The notes under the pieces: model-generated
Database searches by the model: none
What the model was told of the DNA's origin: nothing
Seen by the model: only the letters and a program-made list of their open reading frames with translations
Assembly (NCBI GenBank): GCA_951812925.1
Contig: OX638370.1
Coordinates: 96,486,897-96,550,896, forward strand
Reading direction: 5' to 3'
DNA from: Calliopum simillimum
Lineage: Eukaryota; Arthropoda; Insecta; Diptera; Lauxaniidae
DNA length: 64,000 bases
Position numbers and translations under genes: made by a program
In this document: piece after piece, positions 12,141 through 23,500 of the stretch
Numbering within the stretch: position 1 is the first letter of the stretch
Layout: every line of letters starts with the position of its first letter

Positions 12141-12562
12141 GATGAGCAAACCAAGACCAAGACCAAGACCATAGCAGTCTTGGTTTTGGTCTTGTTCTTG
12201 CACATTGAGTCTTGGCCTTGGTTTTGATATTGAGTCTTGGTCTTGGTCTTGATCTTGCTCATTAAGTCTTGGTCTCGGTCTTGGTCTTGGTCTTGAAAAA
12301 ATTTTCAGAGATAGTGAGTATTCAAAACCATATTTTTCCAAAGCAGTTGGGTTTTTAAGATACCAAAATTGAAATCGAGAGATGATTTTATCTTCAAAAC
12401 GGGCGTGAAACAACTTTTAACTATAAATTAGCAAGACTGAAAAGCAGTCTTGGTCTTGACAATTATCGTGAGCAAGACCAAGACCAAGACCATAGCAGTC
12501 TTGGTCTTGCAAAAATATCAGCGTCTTGGTCTTGTTCTCGCAAAATTAGCAAGACCAAGACT
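12141..12562. repeat. Hexamer array TCTTGG / CCAAGA in both orientations
   Basis: Short runs of CCAAGA are followed by long runs of TCTTGG (with TCTTGC variants), then a unique spacer of about 130 bp, then another CCAAGA-to-TCTTGG switch at 12468-12562. The strand switches mean a transcript could fold back on itself. Translations of this stretch are low-complexity and not genes. Confidence 0.85.
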
Positions 12563-13303
12563 AATTTTACTCATTACTAACCTTAAGTGGTAAATAAAGA
12601 ATCCGTAATCTCCCGTTTACGAATAGTTGATTAAATAATTTTTTATGAATCCCGAAAATCCCGAGACTAGTGCTTTTGAATCCCGGGATTTTGTAACTTA
12701 AAAAACTTTCGAGATCGCAGGATTATAATCTATAGTTCTACTTTAGTAGTATAGCCTTAAAAACATCCAAAATAAACATCCAATGAAAAACATCCAAAAA
12801 TATAAACATCCAATTAAAAAAATCTCCAATAAAAATCCAAATAAAAAAATCATCGATTTTACGATACTCGATAATCAATTTGTTCCATTTTCACAAAAAC
12901 ACTCACTCAAACTAGCTTTTATTGACGAGTGCCGCTATCTTAACGTTGTGGTCGGAAACTTTTCAGACAACCCTCGTATTAAATTGAGTTAAATTATTTT
13001 GATGGAAAATGAATGTTGGACATTTTTTTATTGGATGTTTTTTTTTTTGGATGTTTTTTTTTGGATATTTTTGATAATTCCCATTTTAGTAAGCTATAAA
13101 ATTTGCTTATAAACAATTTTAATTTGAGTAAAATTTTTCCAGATTTGACGGTTTTCCAAAAGTTGAAACATATTTTCAAAAGAACAGTTATTTTTTCCAA
13201 AATACACTACATTTACATTATTTACATTATTAGCTACCAATAATGAAAATAATTTATTTTCTTTCATCTGATATGCCAATAGTACCTAAAATTGCTTCAT
13301 TAG
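12563..13303. other. AT-rich intergenic DNA
   Basis: It contains only short local repeats such as AACATCCAA(T/A)-type words near 12760-12840 and ATCCCGGGATT near 12680. No gene is visible. Confidence 0.4.
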
Positions 13304-13867
13304 TAGAGTAGAACGGGGCAATGTCGCACAGTGGTTCACTCTAGTACAAACTGCGGCAAAAATTAGAAGGAATAGTTGTAGAGCTACCAAATTTGGTACA
13401 GAACCATCTTAAGTTCTCATTAAGAAAAATTTAAAATATCAAAGAAATCCGCCCACTTTTACGCCCACCCCCCATATAAGTGATTTTTACAAAGGGGGAA
13501 AAATGACAGAAGGGGTCACAGTAGAGAATCAATTTTTGGTACACATTAATGTGATACTAAAACCAAGTATTGATAAAGATTTAAAAAAAATCCGCCCACA
13601 GCCACTCCCACTTCCCATGCAACATGATCTAAAAAAGCCTTGTATTTTCTATGTTTTTATGTTAAAAATGCAATTGTACAAATGTATTCCATAGCATAAG
13701 AATGCATTCCTGAAAATTTGAAAAAACCGCCCACTTTTTCGCCCACCTTTCATACAAATGGACTTGAAAAGCTTATATATTTTGCATGATTTTTAGTGAA
13801 CATGAATGAATGAAATCGTCCCACCTCAATTCCCATCCAATTGAAATAAAAGAAAGAGATAAAGTTT

Positions 13868-14512
13868 TCAATCACATTCTATTAACAATTGTTTCACATC
13901 ATTTTCATATTCCAATTTTTTCAATTTCAATTTTGATCTATATGTATATATACACGGATCTGAGGATACTAAAAGTTTGTGCATCACGTCTTCGTTCGTT
14001 GCCATACGTCCAGTTTTCCGCGAATGATGCAGTCTATAATTTCTGTAGTCCTTATTCCGTGCTTCTTGCGCTTCCTCTGATAACATTCCTGTTGAAAATA
14101 GTTTAAATAATATGTATTGAAATTTAAATTAAAATATACGAGTTGTTTATAATAATATGTAGTAATTATTTAAAGAAAATCCAGACATACCTATTGGTAG
14201 AATAGCCTCCGATATTATCCTACTTCCATGTAATAAAACTTTATGTGCGACTCCTAAACGCACAGAATAATTATTTTGAAGCCATTCTTCATTTTCATTT
14301 AAAAATTTGGCTCTTGTGCGGCGACAATTGATCCACTTTGCATTGAATCTGGGCATGAAGGTTTTTTTTAAAAATAGCTCGAATTTTTCCAAATTTTCCC
14401 CGTTCATATTGCTGTGGTTTGTGGAAATTACAGCAATAACAATGTCAACATCTCTATTACAGTCGAACAAAATTTCACAAATACTGGCATAGGATAAATT
14501 AAAAATTTCCAT
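13868..14512 (-). CDS. Small two-exon gene of a transposon-associated protein family (partial)
   Basis: Exon a runs 14512-14191 and exon b 14088-13868. The 102-bp intron has good GTATGT and CAACAG borders, and joining them keeps the frame for 180 aa. The join reads LPIG|MLSEEAQEARNK, which only makes sense after splicing. From memory, sequences of the form LPIG-LSEEAQEARNK ... RKxxRxATNEDVMHxLLxSSDP occur in many uncharacterised, transposon-like invertebrate proteins; I cannot name a function. No zinc finger, signal peptide or membrane segment is seen. The first Met may be internal, since the family extends further upstream. It lies within the TA-flanked 3 kb element and may be its remaining coding part. 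Confidence 0.5.
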
Positions 14513-15498
14513 AATTAAAAAAATAATATGATCACTTGTAAAAACACCTTTAATTACTTCTGCACTTGCCGATATAATGCAAATTTACTCATTAATTGTG
14601 TTAGAAATATACTCTAATTTGCAATAAAAACAAAGTGCTTTTTGCTAAAGAGATCATTTGCAATGACAAAAACTATAGCATAAACAATAAACAGAGATTA
14701 GACTAAAATCCCGTTAAAGCTTAATCTCAATTGCAATTTCAAAAATATTAACGATTATAAAAATAAGTGTACTAGCACGAGCGAAAAAAAAAAGAGAATA
14801 GCTACCTACGCAAACAAAAAAAGGAAAAAAAAACCAACGCACATGCGACCTAAAACAAAGCAAAACGAAAAAAAATCTGCCTGCAGAGCAACCAGCGACA
14901 AGAGCGAACAAAGAAAGAGATAATGCGCGGTTGTTAATGCTAGCATACTTTTACATGCGTGAGTGAAATTTTTGACTGTGTTATCTTAGCTTTTCATTGA
15001 TTACTCAAAAAAGGGCAAAAAAGGCACCTGAATTTTCTTTAAAAGTTTAGCTGAGACTTCAAGCTTTAATTTGATACTAATCTCCAGGTTGCGATCGCCT
15101 GCGATCAAAAGGTGCAGTCCATTGAAGTTGATGAAAATCTAATTTTTTAGACCAAATATGTCTTGTACACCATTTTGGTGCAAATGGCTTTTTTCATAAA
15201 ATTTTTTGTGACGAATCTTTTATTTGGTAGTCATGCTTAAATAAAATGTACCTAGGAGTTATATATTTTAATTATTTTTTTTGTATCAACATTTTGAAAT
15301 TGCAGTAAATTTTCATACGACTTTCATATTATCGACATAGGTTGACTTTGAGTGGCTGTGAAATGAAAAATAATTAATATATCGGCCTAATATTTTGGAA
15401 TCATAGTACATAGGGACCTTTTAACAAAATATCAAGTAATGGTCCAAATCGGATAAAATGAAAAAGTGGATTTATTTCCGCGGTTGAACCATTGTGTG

Positions 15499-16013
15499 TC
15501 GTGCACTCAACTTTGACATGCTCGTAAAGCCGTACATCTCAAGCGAATGCGATGAGTAAGCATCCGATCGAAAGATAATTTCGTTGGTTACATCCATGTG
15601 TAACAACATTTGCGTAGCAAGAAATTGTGTTTGCGTAAGTGAAGAAAAAGAAAATGTACACGACATTACCCCCCTCAAAATTTGTGGGGTTATGTCGTGC
15701 ATTGTTTTCCGAGTATAGTAAAGGTACCAAAATGTGTGAGAAATGATAGGCAGTGGTTCTATTAGAGGAGATTTAGCACTATCATGTATTTATTCATTAT
15801 TATACAAGTGTGAAGTACATAATATGTTGTGTAGAGTAGAACGGGGCAATGTCGTGCACTTAAATTTGACATGCTCGTAAAGCCGTACATCTCAAGCGAA
15901 TGCAACGAGTAAGCATCCGATCGAAAGATAATTTCATTGGTTACATCCATGTGTAACAACATTTGTGTAGCGAGAAATTGTGTTTGCGTAAGTGAATGTG
16001 CACGACATTACCC
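15499..16013. repeat. Duplicated 160-bp block
   Basis: The block starting GTCGTGCACT and running through TTTGACATGCTCGTAAAGCC to TTTGCGTAAGTGAA occurs at 15499-15650 and again at 15850-15997 in the same orientation, with about 5-8% differences. Each copy runs into a CACGACATTACCCC motif. The first copy has an extra A-rich insert before that motif. Confidence 0.75.
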
Positions 16014-16330
16014 CAATGGTCGTTTTAAAGGTCAACTTCGATAACTCGGTGAAGCCCAAAATTTTTTTGGAAATCAAATACTTATTTTCTTTGGCAGGAT
16101 ATTTCGTTTCAGAAAACACTTACCTGACCCGATGAAAAAACACTTTTATCGTCCCGAAAGCGTGCGTTTTAAAAAAAAGGTTACTCTGTAGAGACGAACT
16201 GGTGAAAATTGCTAGTATTATATGCATAAGCTCAGTAGGTCAGCAGGTCCATACCTTACGAACAGTTAGTAAATCATTCAATTCCTTGGGCTAAAACAGC
16301 CAGTGCACGACATTACCCCGTTCTACTCTA

Positions 16331-16528
16331 CATATGTTTTTATAGAAAAAAAAAAAAATGGTCTTGAATATTAGCCACTACTTATTGGAAAACAAATCAA
16401 ATACAAGCAACAAGATCAGCAAAAATCACAACAACAAAAATACTGTAAGAACGTATAGCATAGTTTTAGAGGTATAAAGAATTTTGTCATATGAGGGGTT
16501 TGACACCATTCATATGTATAATATGCTT
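16331..16528. other. Short AT-rich spacer
   Basis: Unique-looking DNA between two elements, with an A-run near 16348. Nothing else is recognised. Confidence 0.35.
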
Positions 16529-16535
16529 ACATTGT

Positions 16536-17202
16536 ATATGAAGCACTCCATGCCAAGTGTACCAGCTCAAAATTTTTTTTTTCTCCGATTTCGCTCAAAT
16601 TTGGCAATATGGTAGATCCGGTACGCAAAAACAACAATCCGGGAGGATTTGGTCCTAGTACCATTTGTTATTAAAATACAGGGTGTTAAAGTTGGCGTTT
16701 TTAGTCATTTTCATGAAAAGGGTGTTTTTTCAAAAATTTAGAGCTTACATTAAAGTTTGTAAATTGATATATCTAAGTTACTGGTCCCATTCATTTTGAA
16801 GTGTTCTTTTAATAAAAAAATATTACTTGATGAGAATAATTATTTTTCACTAACATTTTTTAAGCTTAAAAATACTTTTGAATTTTTAAAAAAAAAATCT
16901 CTTTAAAGAAATATTTTTTTATAATAAGAACACTTCAAAATGAATAGGACCAGTAATTTAGATTTGTCAATTTACAAACTTTAATGCAAGCTATTGTATA
17001 AATTTTTGAAAAAACACCCTTTTCATGAACATGACTAAAAACGCCAACTTCAACACCCTGTATTTTAACAACAAATGGTATTAGGACCAAATCCTGCCGG
17101 ATTATTGTTCTTGCACACCGGATCTACCATATTGCCAAATTTGAGCGAAATCGGAGAAAAAAAAATTTTGAGCTGGTACACTTGGCATGGAGTGCTTCAT
17201 AT
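16536..17202. repeat. Complete hairpin MITE with ACATTGT target duplication
   Basis: Two arms of about 330 bp are inverted copies with ends ATATGAAGCACTCCATGCCA and its complement. ACATTGT is found directly outside both ends (16529-16535 and 17203-17209), which fits a 7-bp or slightly longer target-site duplication; the neighbouring TATA makes the exact edge ambiguous. A half copy of the family lies at 1-272. Confidence 0.8.
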
Positions 17203-17209
17203 ACATTGT

Positions 17210-17848
17210 ATATCCGAAATCTTCTCTTGATCGATAGTAATACTTTGCAAAGATGTCTGTAAAATAGCTATCATATCATAACTCAATAAAAAAGAAACAT
17301 TTTTTTTTTATATTGACTTAACAATTGATTAAAATAAAGCAGAGTTCATGACTTCGACGACTTTGTATATAATTGGACTATGTAGCCACAATACGTCATA
17401 TTGTTGGACCATAATTAATTTGTTGTGCTTTTAAGAGTTACTGCTATTGCTTGAATTTCTTATAAAAATAAAGCAAAATTGTAAGAAATAAGTGCTGCTA
17501 AAAATATAAAAAATAATTGTAAGTATTTCTGTTTAATAATTTTTACTTTCGTGGTTGATAATTTTAATAAATATGTAAAAAGAACGAGGATTAAAAAAAG
17601 AAAAGTCAATTTTAATCGATTTTACTGCAAAAATTATAAAGCTGTTCTACCCTACGTATAACAGCCCGGCAGAAAGATTCGTATCGTTTTTAAAAGATGC
17701 ATTTTTTCATATGATTTTCAGTGAGAACCAAAACGATACGTCTCAAAATTTGACAGCAATCGACAATTAGTTAGTGAGTTATAGCATTTAGAGTAAAGAA
17801 ACTTTTGCAATTAAAAAAAAAAAAATGTATAAAAAGGAATTTCGTGTT
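17210..17848. other. AT-rich intergenic DNA
   Basis: No recognised gene or repeat in this stretch between the hairpin MITE and the piggyBac-like element. Confidence 0.4.
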
Positions 17849-17852
17849 TTAA

Positions 17853-19498
17853 CCCCTTGAAACCGATGGGGTCACATAGGACCCCAAAGATTTTTCTATT
17901 CATTACTCTTTTAATAACAACTATCCGTGCATTTTGCCCGTTGAATTTGGTACACAAGACTTGTAAGTTTCTAGCAACACCACCAATCTGGCAGCTAAAC
18001 ACCTGATATTTACTTTTTCTGAACGAAAAGTGTGATTTTTATAGTTTTCAAACATTTTGGTAATAAACCGATTAAACCGAAAAAAATTGTTGAAAACCTA
18101 AGTGTATGTCGTGATTTTGGATGGAAAAATATCGAGTTCAGCAAATATCATCAGTGGTTTTATCAGAATTCCCACACAAAATTTGGGGTCGCATGTGACC
18201 CCATCGGTCTCAAGTATAGCTGATTCCGATATTTTTTCATACCTTGCGATCTTGTATCTTCTTTCTATCCTTTGTGTTTTTTTGCAGTTTTATAATCGCA
18301 AAATGCCGGAATAAAGATTTTGTACTAACAAAGCGAAGGATTTGGAGGAAGTATGCCAAATTTTGGAAGCAGGCGATAGTGATGAAGAGGTGGCACAATT
18401 GGACGCCGAAGATTTAGCTTTTCTTGAAGATGACGTTGATATGATTGAGACCGACGCAGAAGTTGTGATTGGGGAAATCAAGATCAGCGATCCAAATCAA
18501 GCATCTACGTCCTCTACACCATTAAAGGATGAGTTGTTGATTGCCCGTGGAACCACTCAAAAACAATTTGATAAAACTTTGAAGTTTCCATACTCGAAAG
18601 TTTTGACCTCTGACCAGAATTGTAATGGAAAGCCAATCTCTATATTCGCAAACATCAATCAGCTTGAAACACTATCGGTTTTGATAAAAGAACAAAGTGA
18701 ACCTTATGCTTTGCAAAACGGTCAGGTTTTTTCAACCACAATAAGTGAACTCAAAGCATTTTTTAGGATAGCGTACGTCATGAGTTATCATGTGCTGCCT
18801 TATTTGCGTGTGTTCTTCGCCTTGATGGATATTGGAATAAACAATAGCTTTACTGTCTACAAACATATGCACGACAAAGATAAATCGCATATGACGAGTT
18901 TCGATTTCAAGCGAAATGTTGCCATGGGTATTATTGGCGGATACAGCGAACGGAAAACTCCTGTGCCAACAACTGGACGAACAACGGCTAGCAAGCGAAA
19001 TTTAGACAACAGCACAAATGCATATAAGCATATAATTACTAAGGAGACAAAAAGACAACGTTGTATCGTATGCCCTCATAACTCAGACAATAAAACCAAC
19101 AGCAAATGCGCTGAGTGTAATCTCTATTTTTGTTTCACCAAAAATCTATTTTACCGAATACCACTAAAGAAAACCAAAAACTGTTTCGAAATAAATAATA
19201 TAAATGCATAAGTACCTATTTATTAGTTATATGATTATAAAATTGATTGAAAACTTAAAATGTCTAAATTTTTCATTAAAAATACGTTGAAAAAAACTTC
19301 ACAAACTTATATCCGGAAAAACTCTTAAAAAGTTATACTTGAAACCGATGGGGTCAAATTGGACCCCATATTTTCCGGCTAAACGGGGCTTTTCCAATTT
19401 TCCGGACAAACTTTTTTTTCTTAATTTGAACACGAGAAAACCGAATCTGAAGTTCATTTTTAGATATCTACAACGGCCTAGGCTTCAGTCTCAAGGGG
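17853..19498 (+). mobile_element. Defective piggyBac-like element
   Basis: TTAA flanks both ends (17849-17852 and 19499-19502), the hallmark target of piggyBac. The termini are CCCCTTGAAACC and the inverse of CCCCTTGAGAC. A palindromic TGGGGTC-N6-GACCCCA motif next to ATCGGTCTCAAG-type sequence occurs at 17867-17886, 18184-18203 and 19349-19368. The length, about 1.65 kb, is short for an autonomous copy because the transposase is internally deleted. Confidence 0.88.
18342..19211 (+). pseudogene. Internally deleted piggyBac transposase
   Basis: The open frame (about 289 aa; the natural start may lie a few codons upstream) begins with an acidic region, EAGDSDEEVAQLDAEDL. It continues into the N-terminal part of the DDE_Tnp_1_7 (piggyBac) domain (FSTTISELKAFFRIAYVMSYH). 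It then passes straight to the C-terminal part (FFALMDIGINNSFTVYKHMH, then FDFKRNVAMGI). It ends with a Cys-rich zinc-finger-like tail (CIVC ... KCAECNLYFC). The central section with the catalytic Asp residues is missing. It may still bind DNA but should not transpose. Confidence 0.85.
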
Positions 19499-19502
19499 TT
19501 AA

Positions 19503-20531
19503 TGAAATACTTATGTACTGTTTTCTACTGGGAAAAAGAGTGCTGGAACAAAAACTTGGATGATAAGTATGGTTCGGACTTTGAATTTTGAAAAAAATTT
19601 AGGGATGTAAATCTTATAAAAACACTGATTCTTACGTAAATTCAGTATATTCAGATGAATATTTGAAGTAAACGGGGAAGAACAGGGTTGTGCATTTTTC
19701 CTTTCTTAAAATATGGAATCTGTTCTATCTACATATACGTTTTTGAGCCTTAATAAATTTACCATTTTTCAGTTTTTATGCATTTTATTTCATGACAATT
19801 GCTTTTGTGGTTTAGGAGTAGTAATTATTTTTAAAAAGTTCTGCGATTAGCAAATTTTTTTAATTGATTTTCTTTTTCAAAAAAAGTTTGACCTTAACAA
19901 TCATTAAAAATCAAACTAGTTTTCAAAAATTTTCACGGGATTTTTTAATTGTGCTATCTGCTGTAGAATGGCATAAAAAATTTTTCAATATAAACAAAAA
20001 ATTTTTACGCAAATGCCTACTGTCGCAGCACTGTGTGGCGGTGAATTTGTTACATATTAAAAAAAAAAAAAAAAACACATTCTCGGTCCAAACAAAATGT
20101 TTTTAAAAAACAAAAGTTGAAATTAATTGCGCCTAATTATGATGAACCACTACTCATAATCTACATACTCAAAACTCAAAGGTAATCGTCTTTTTTTTTA
20201 TGAAAATAGCTTTAGAAGCGATGATTTGCTTTATTTACTAACAAATCTAATCAGCTGTTTACTTATTTGGTTCTAAGCATTCCAAAGAAGAGCTTTTCTC
20301 TGCTGCGCTCTTGCAATAATCTCTGAGTTATTTAAAGTCACTAACCATAAGAGCTTAATACCAAACTCTTCAAAGCGACATAAAGCTTACTTTGCTTTAC
20401 CATGTTGCGTTCAGCAATCAGTCGCAATTGTTTCTCTTGACGTTTGGTTCAGTTCGAAAGCTAAGCAAATCAGTCATACTAGAAGTTTATATTATTTTTT
20501 AGATTTTAGTGAAAGTCTTTAGCATTTTTCA
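19503..20531. promoter_or_regulatory. Upstream region of Acox B
   Basis: About 19500-20250 is AT-rich without recognised features. From about 20270 to the ATG at 20532 base composition is more even, as expected for a promoter and 5' leader. Possible initiators are ATCAGTC near 20418 and TTCAGTT near 20449. I see no TATA box at the right spacing, so start-site placement is uncertain. Confidence 0.35.
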
Positions 20532-23500
20532 ATGTCAATAACAATACCAAAAACTATTAATCCTGATTTTATCAAAGAACGTGAAAATGCAAGTTTTGAG
20601 GTGGATGAGTTTGCCGCTTGGTTTTATCAAGGCAAAGCCAATTTAGAAATCAAGAGATTAATCGGTAAGTTCAAAGTTTATCATTGATTCGGTATAAAGT
20701 TTATTATGTATTTTTGCAAGTGGTGAATAGTCGTTCTAAGTGTGGTGAACTCTTTCTCATAGATCTTACTCGCTCACTTGGCTACACAGTGCGGCAAAAA
20801 ATTGTTGTTTTTGAATTAAAATAGCTTGGCAAAATGTGAATTTACAAGGGTTAAGTGTGAAAAAAGGTCTTATTTTCCAGAAGAACACTTCTTTAATCTT
20901 ATACCGACGGAGCCGGCTATATAATAGACATATTTATATGTAAAAACAAGGACAAAGCATTATGAGAAACAATATTTACAAAACAAATAGAGAAATAAAT
21001 TTACAAATTGCATTAGCACCCGGGAGAACTATTTGTTTTTATTACAAAGAGACAAGCAAAGAAATTTTTGCAAAAAACAAAAAAATATATGTATGTGATT
21101 TAAAACAAATTTTTATGTTTTTTTTTTCGGAACTTTTTATTAATAAGAAAGCTCTATAATGTTTGATGGCACTTATACGATTTTTCGCCATTTTGAAGGT
21201 TTTATATCTAGACAAGTTAACTTTTCTCCACAAAATCAGAATTATATATATGCATATATTATGTCACCGAAATAATCTACATACGAGTACATGTTTGTCC
21301 CGAATCCGTGCGATTTCAGTTAATTTTCGTTTAGAAATAAATCTTATTGAGGAAGTGATAACACTGTGCTAGTGGCAAATTCTAACTTTAGCGGGTGGTG
21401 GGCAGTAAACATAACTTGAGTCCTCTGAATTCAATGATCATAGTCGTTTTTACAGTTTGGCTCTAGCTTGTGAAATATTTGGGCTTAAAATTAATTACAT
21501 GTAAATTTGACCCATTCCACAAATAATGTTCGGAATGTAAAATACGTATTTTTTTATAAAATTTTAAGGTTTTGTTTTTAAAATGATGAAAAAAGTAACA
21601 ATTTATCGTAGTATTTGCGAAAATTATAGCCATTTTAAGGTTATTTCCTATACACTTAATTAAATTTAAATGAAACTAGTAAGGGTGTAACCTTTGGCTT
21701 GGCCAAACATAAAATACCATACACTGCAGTATTTTGAAAATTTTGCTTATATGGAATTTGCCACGCCCTCTTGTCCGAATTCACCCAGTTTTCGCTCATG
21801 ACTTGCATTTATAGTCCTTAGTATTTGAGTGAAATTTGGTTGGATTATCTCAAAAAACGTTTTCAGTAAAGCGTTTTCAATCTTTTGCTTATATGGGAGG
21901 TGCCACACCCTCTTGTCCGAGTTCACCCAAGTTTAGCTCAAAGCGTGCATCTATGGTCTTCAGTGTGTGAGTGAATTTCAGTTGGATTATCTCAGAAAAC
22001 TCTTTCAGTATAGCATTTTGAAACTTTTGCTTATATGGGAAGTGCCACACCCCCTTGTTCGATTTCATCCAATTTTTGTTTTCCTAGTGTCTGAGTCAAA
22101 TTTGGTTCAATTATCTCAAAAAACACTTTCAGTATAGCGTTTTGAAGCTTTTGCTTATATGGGAGGTGCCACGCTCTCTTGTCCGAATTCGCCCAGTTTT
22201 TTCTCAGAGCTTGCGCTTGCAGTTCGTAGTATTTATATGTATTTTTGTTGCATTGTCGTGAAAGATACTCCTAAAGTTGCATTTTGGAAATGTTTTTTGT
22301 ATGGGCGGTAGGCGTGTCCGCTGACCGATTTTGCTCATTCTCAATCCCACGAGCTAACTTTGATAACGGAGGCTGTGTACCAAATTTCATTGAATTATCT
22401 TGCTCAGTTTTCCCAAAAAAATGTATTTCCACACACAGCCAGCCAGACAACCGGACATGGCTATATCGACTCAGGAGATGACGCTGATCAAGAATATATA
22501 CAATTTTCTATATCTGCCACGCCTCCTTTTCTGCGTAAGAAACGGAAGGACAAAGTGAATTTACCCTCGGTGTATGGTATAAAAACAATAAATATAGCAG
22601 ATAGAGGTGGCCAAGACTAACAAAATTTGCACCTGGGGAGTCTAAAATGTACTCCTGAGTAGTTATAGGGTTAAAACCGATTTTCTGACTGGCCTACAAA
22701 AAAAAATTTCGTGGATCAAACTAACATTTTAGAGAAAACATTTCTACAACAAAGTTTTAGCTAATTATATGAGCTTTCAGATAGTTTATACGGTTTATAG
22801 GATTTAAAAGTATTTCGCAAAGTTCTGAACCTTTAAAGTTGATATTTTAATGTTTTTTTCCTATTTTTGGCTTTGGCGGCCATTTTACTATGAAAAGGGT
22901 TCTATTAATCTCTTATTATTTTTTTGAAATTCTTATTTAATTTCCTTTAATCTGATGGCAAACTTGTTTTACCAATTTGTTAGTTTGAGGTCAGAAAAAA
23001 ATAATTTTCAAGAACAATCCGTTTGAAGGTTTGACAAGATAAAGCCCAGCGAATGTAGCGCGCTTATCATATGCAGCGCAACGTATGCGAGTAACATATA
23101 TGTTATATTAAAAAGAATTTTTTACCGACCTCAAATTCAAAAATCTGTATGACAAATGCGCTAACAAATTAGTCGAGATTTAACGAGGTTTTAAAAAAAA
23201 TTATAAAAGGATATGTTAATAAGACCTTTTTAATACTAAAATGGCCGTCAAAGCCAAAACATAGGAAAAAAAATATCAACTTTAAATGTCCAGAAAGGTG
23301 TGAAATCCTTTTAAACCCTATTAACCATATAAACTATCTGAAAGCTCTTACAATTAGCTAAATACAGGCATGTTTCGTAATCCGTGTGGTTTCAATTACT
23401 TTACATTTCGGAAGCTTTTTGATGAAAATGGTAAGTCACACGTCTTTTATGTGTCGAATTACAGGTTTTACAAATAATATTGATTTGTATTTACGAAAAG

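Larger units (their letters stand above)
13306..16328. mobile_element. 3 kb TIR element with GAGTAGAACGGGGCAATGTCG ends
   Basis: The left end at 13306 and right end at 16328 are inverted copies of GAGTAGAACGGGGCAATGTCG, and both are bordered by TA (13304-13305 and 16329-16330). A second internal left end occurs at 15834, so 15834-16328 is by itself a complete 495-bp element with the same ends. GTGCACGACATTACCCC motifs recur inside (near 15660, 15700, 16000). Near 13445, 13590 and 13725 the phrase CCGCCCAC followed by GCCCACC repeats about every 140 bp. A small spliced gene lies on the minus strand at 13868-14512. Whether the 3 kb unit moved as one piece, or is a small element inserted next to an old end, cannot be decided here. 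Confidence 0.6.
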
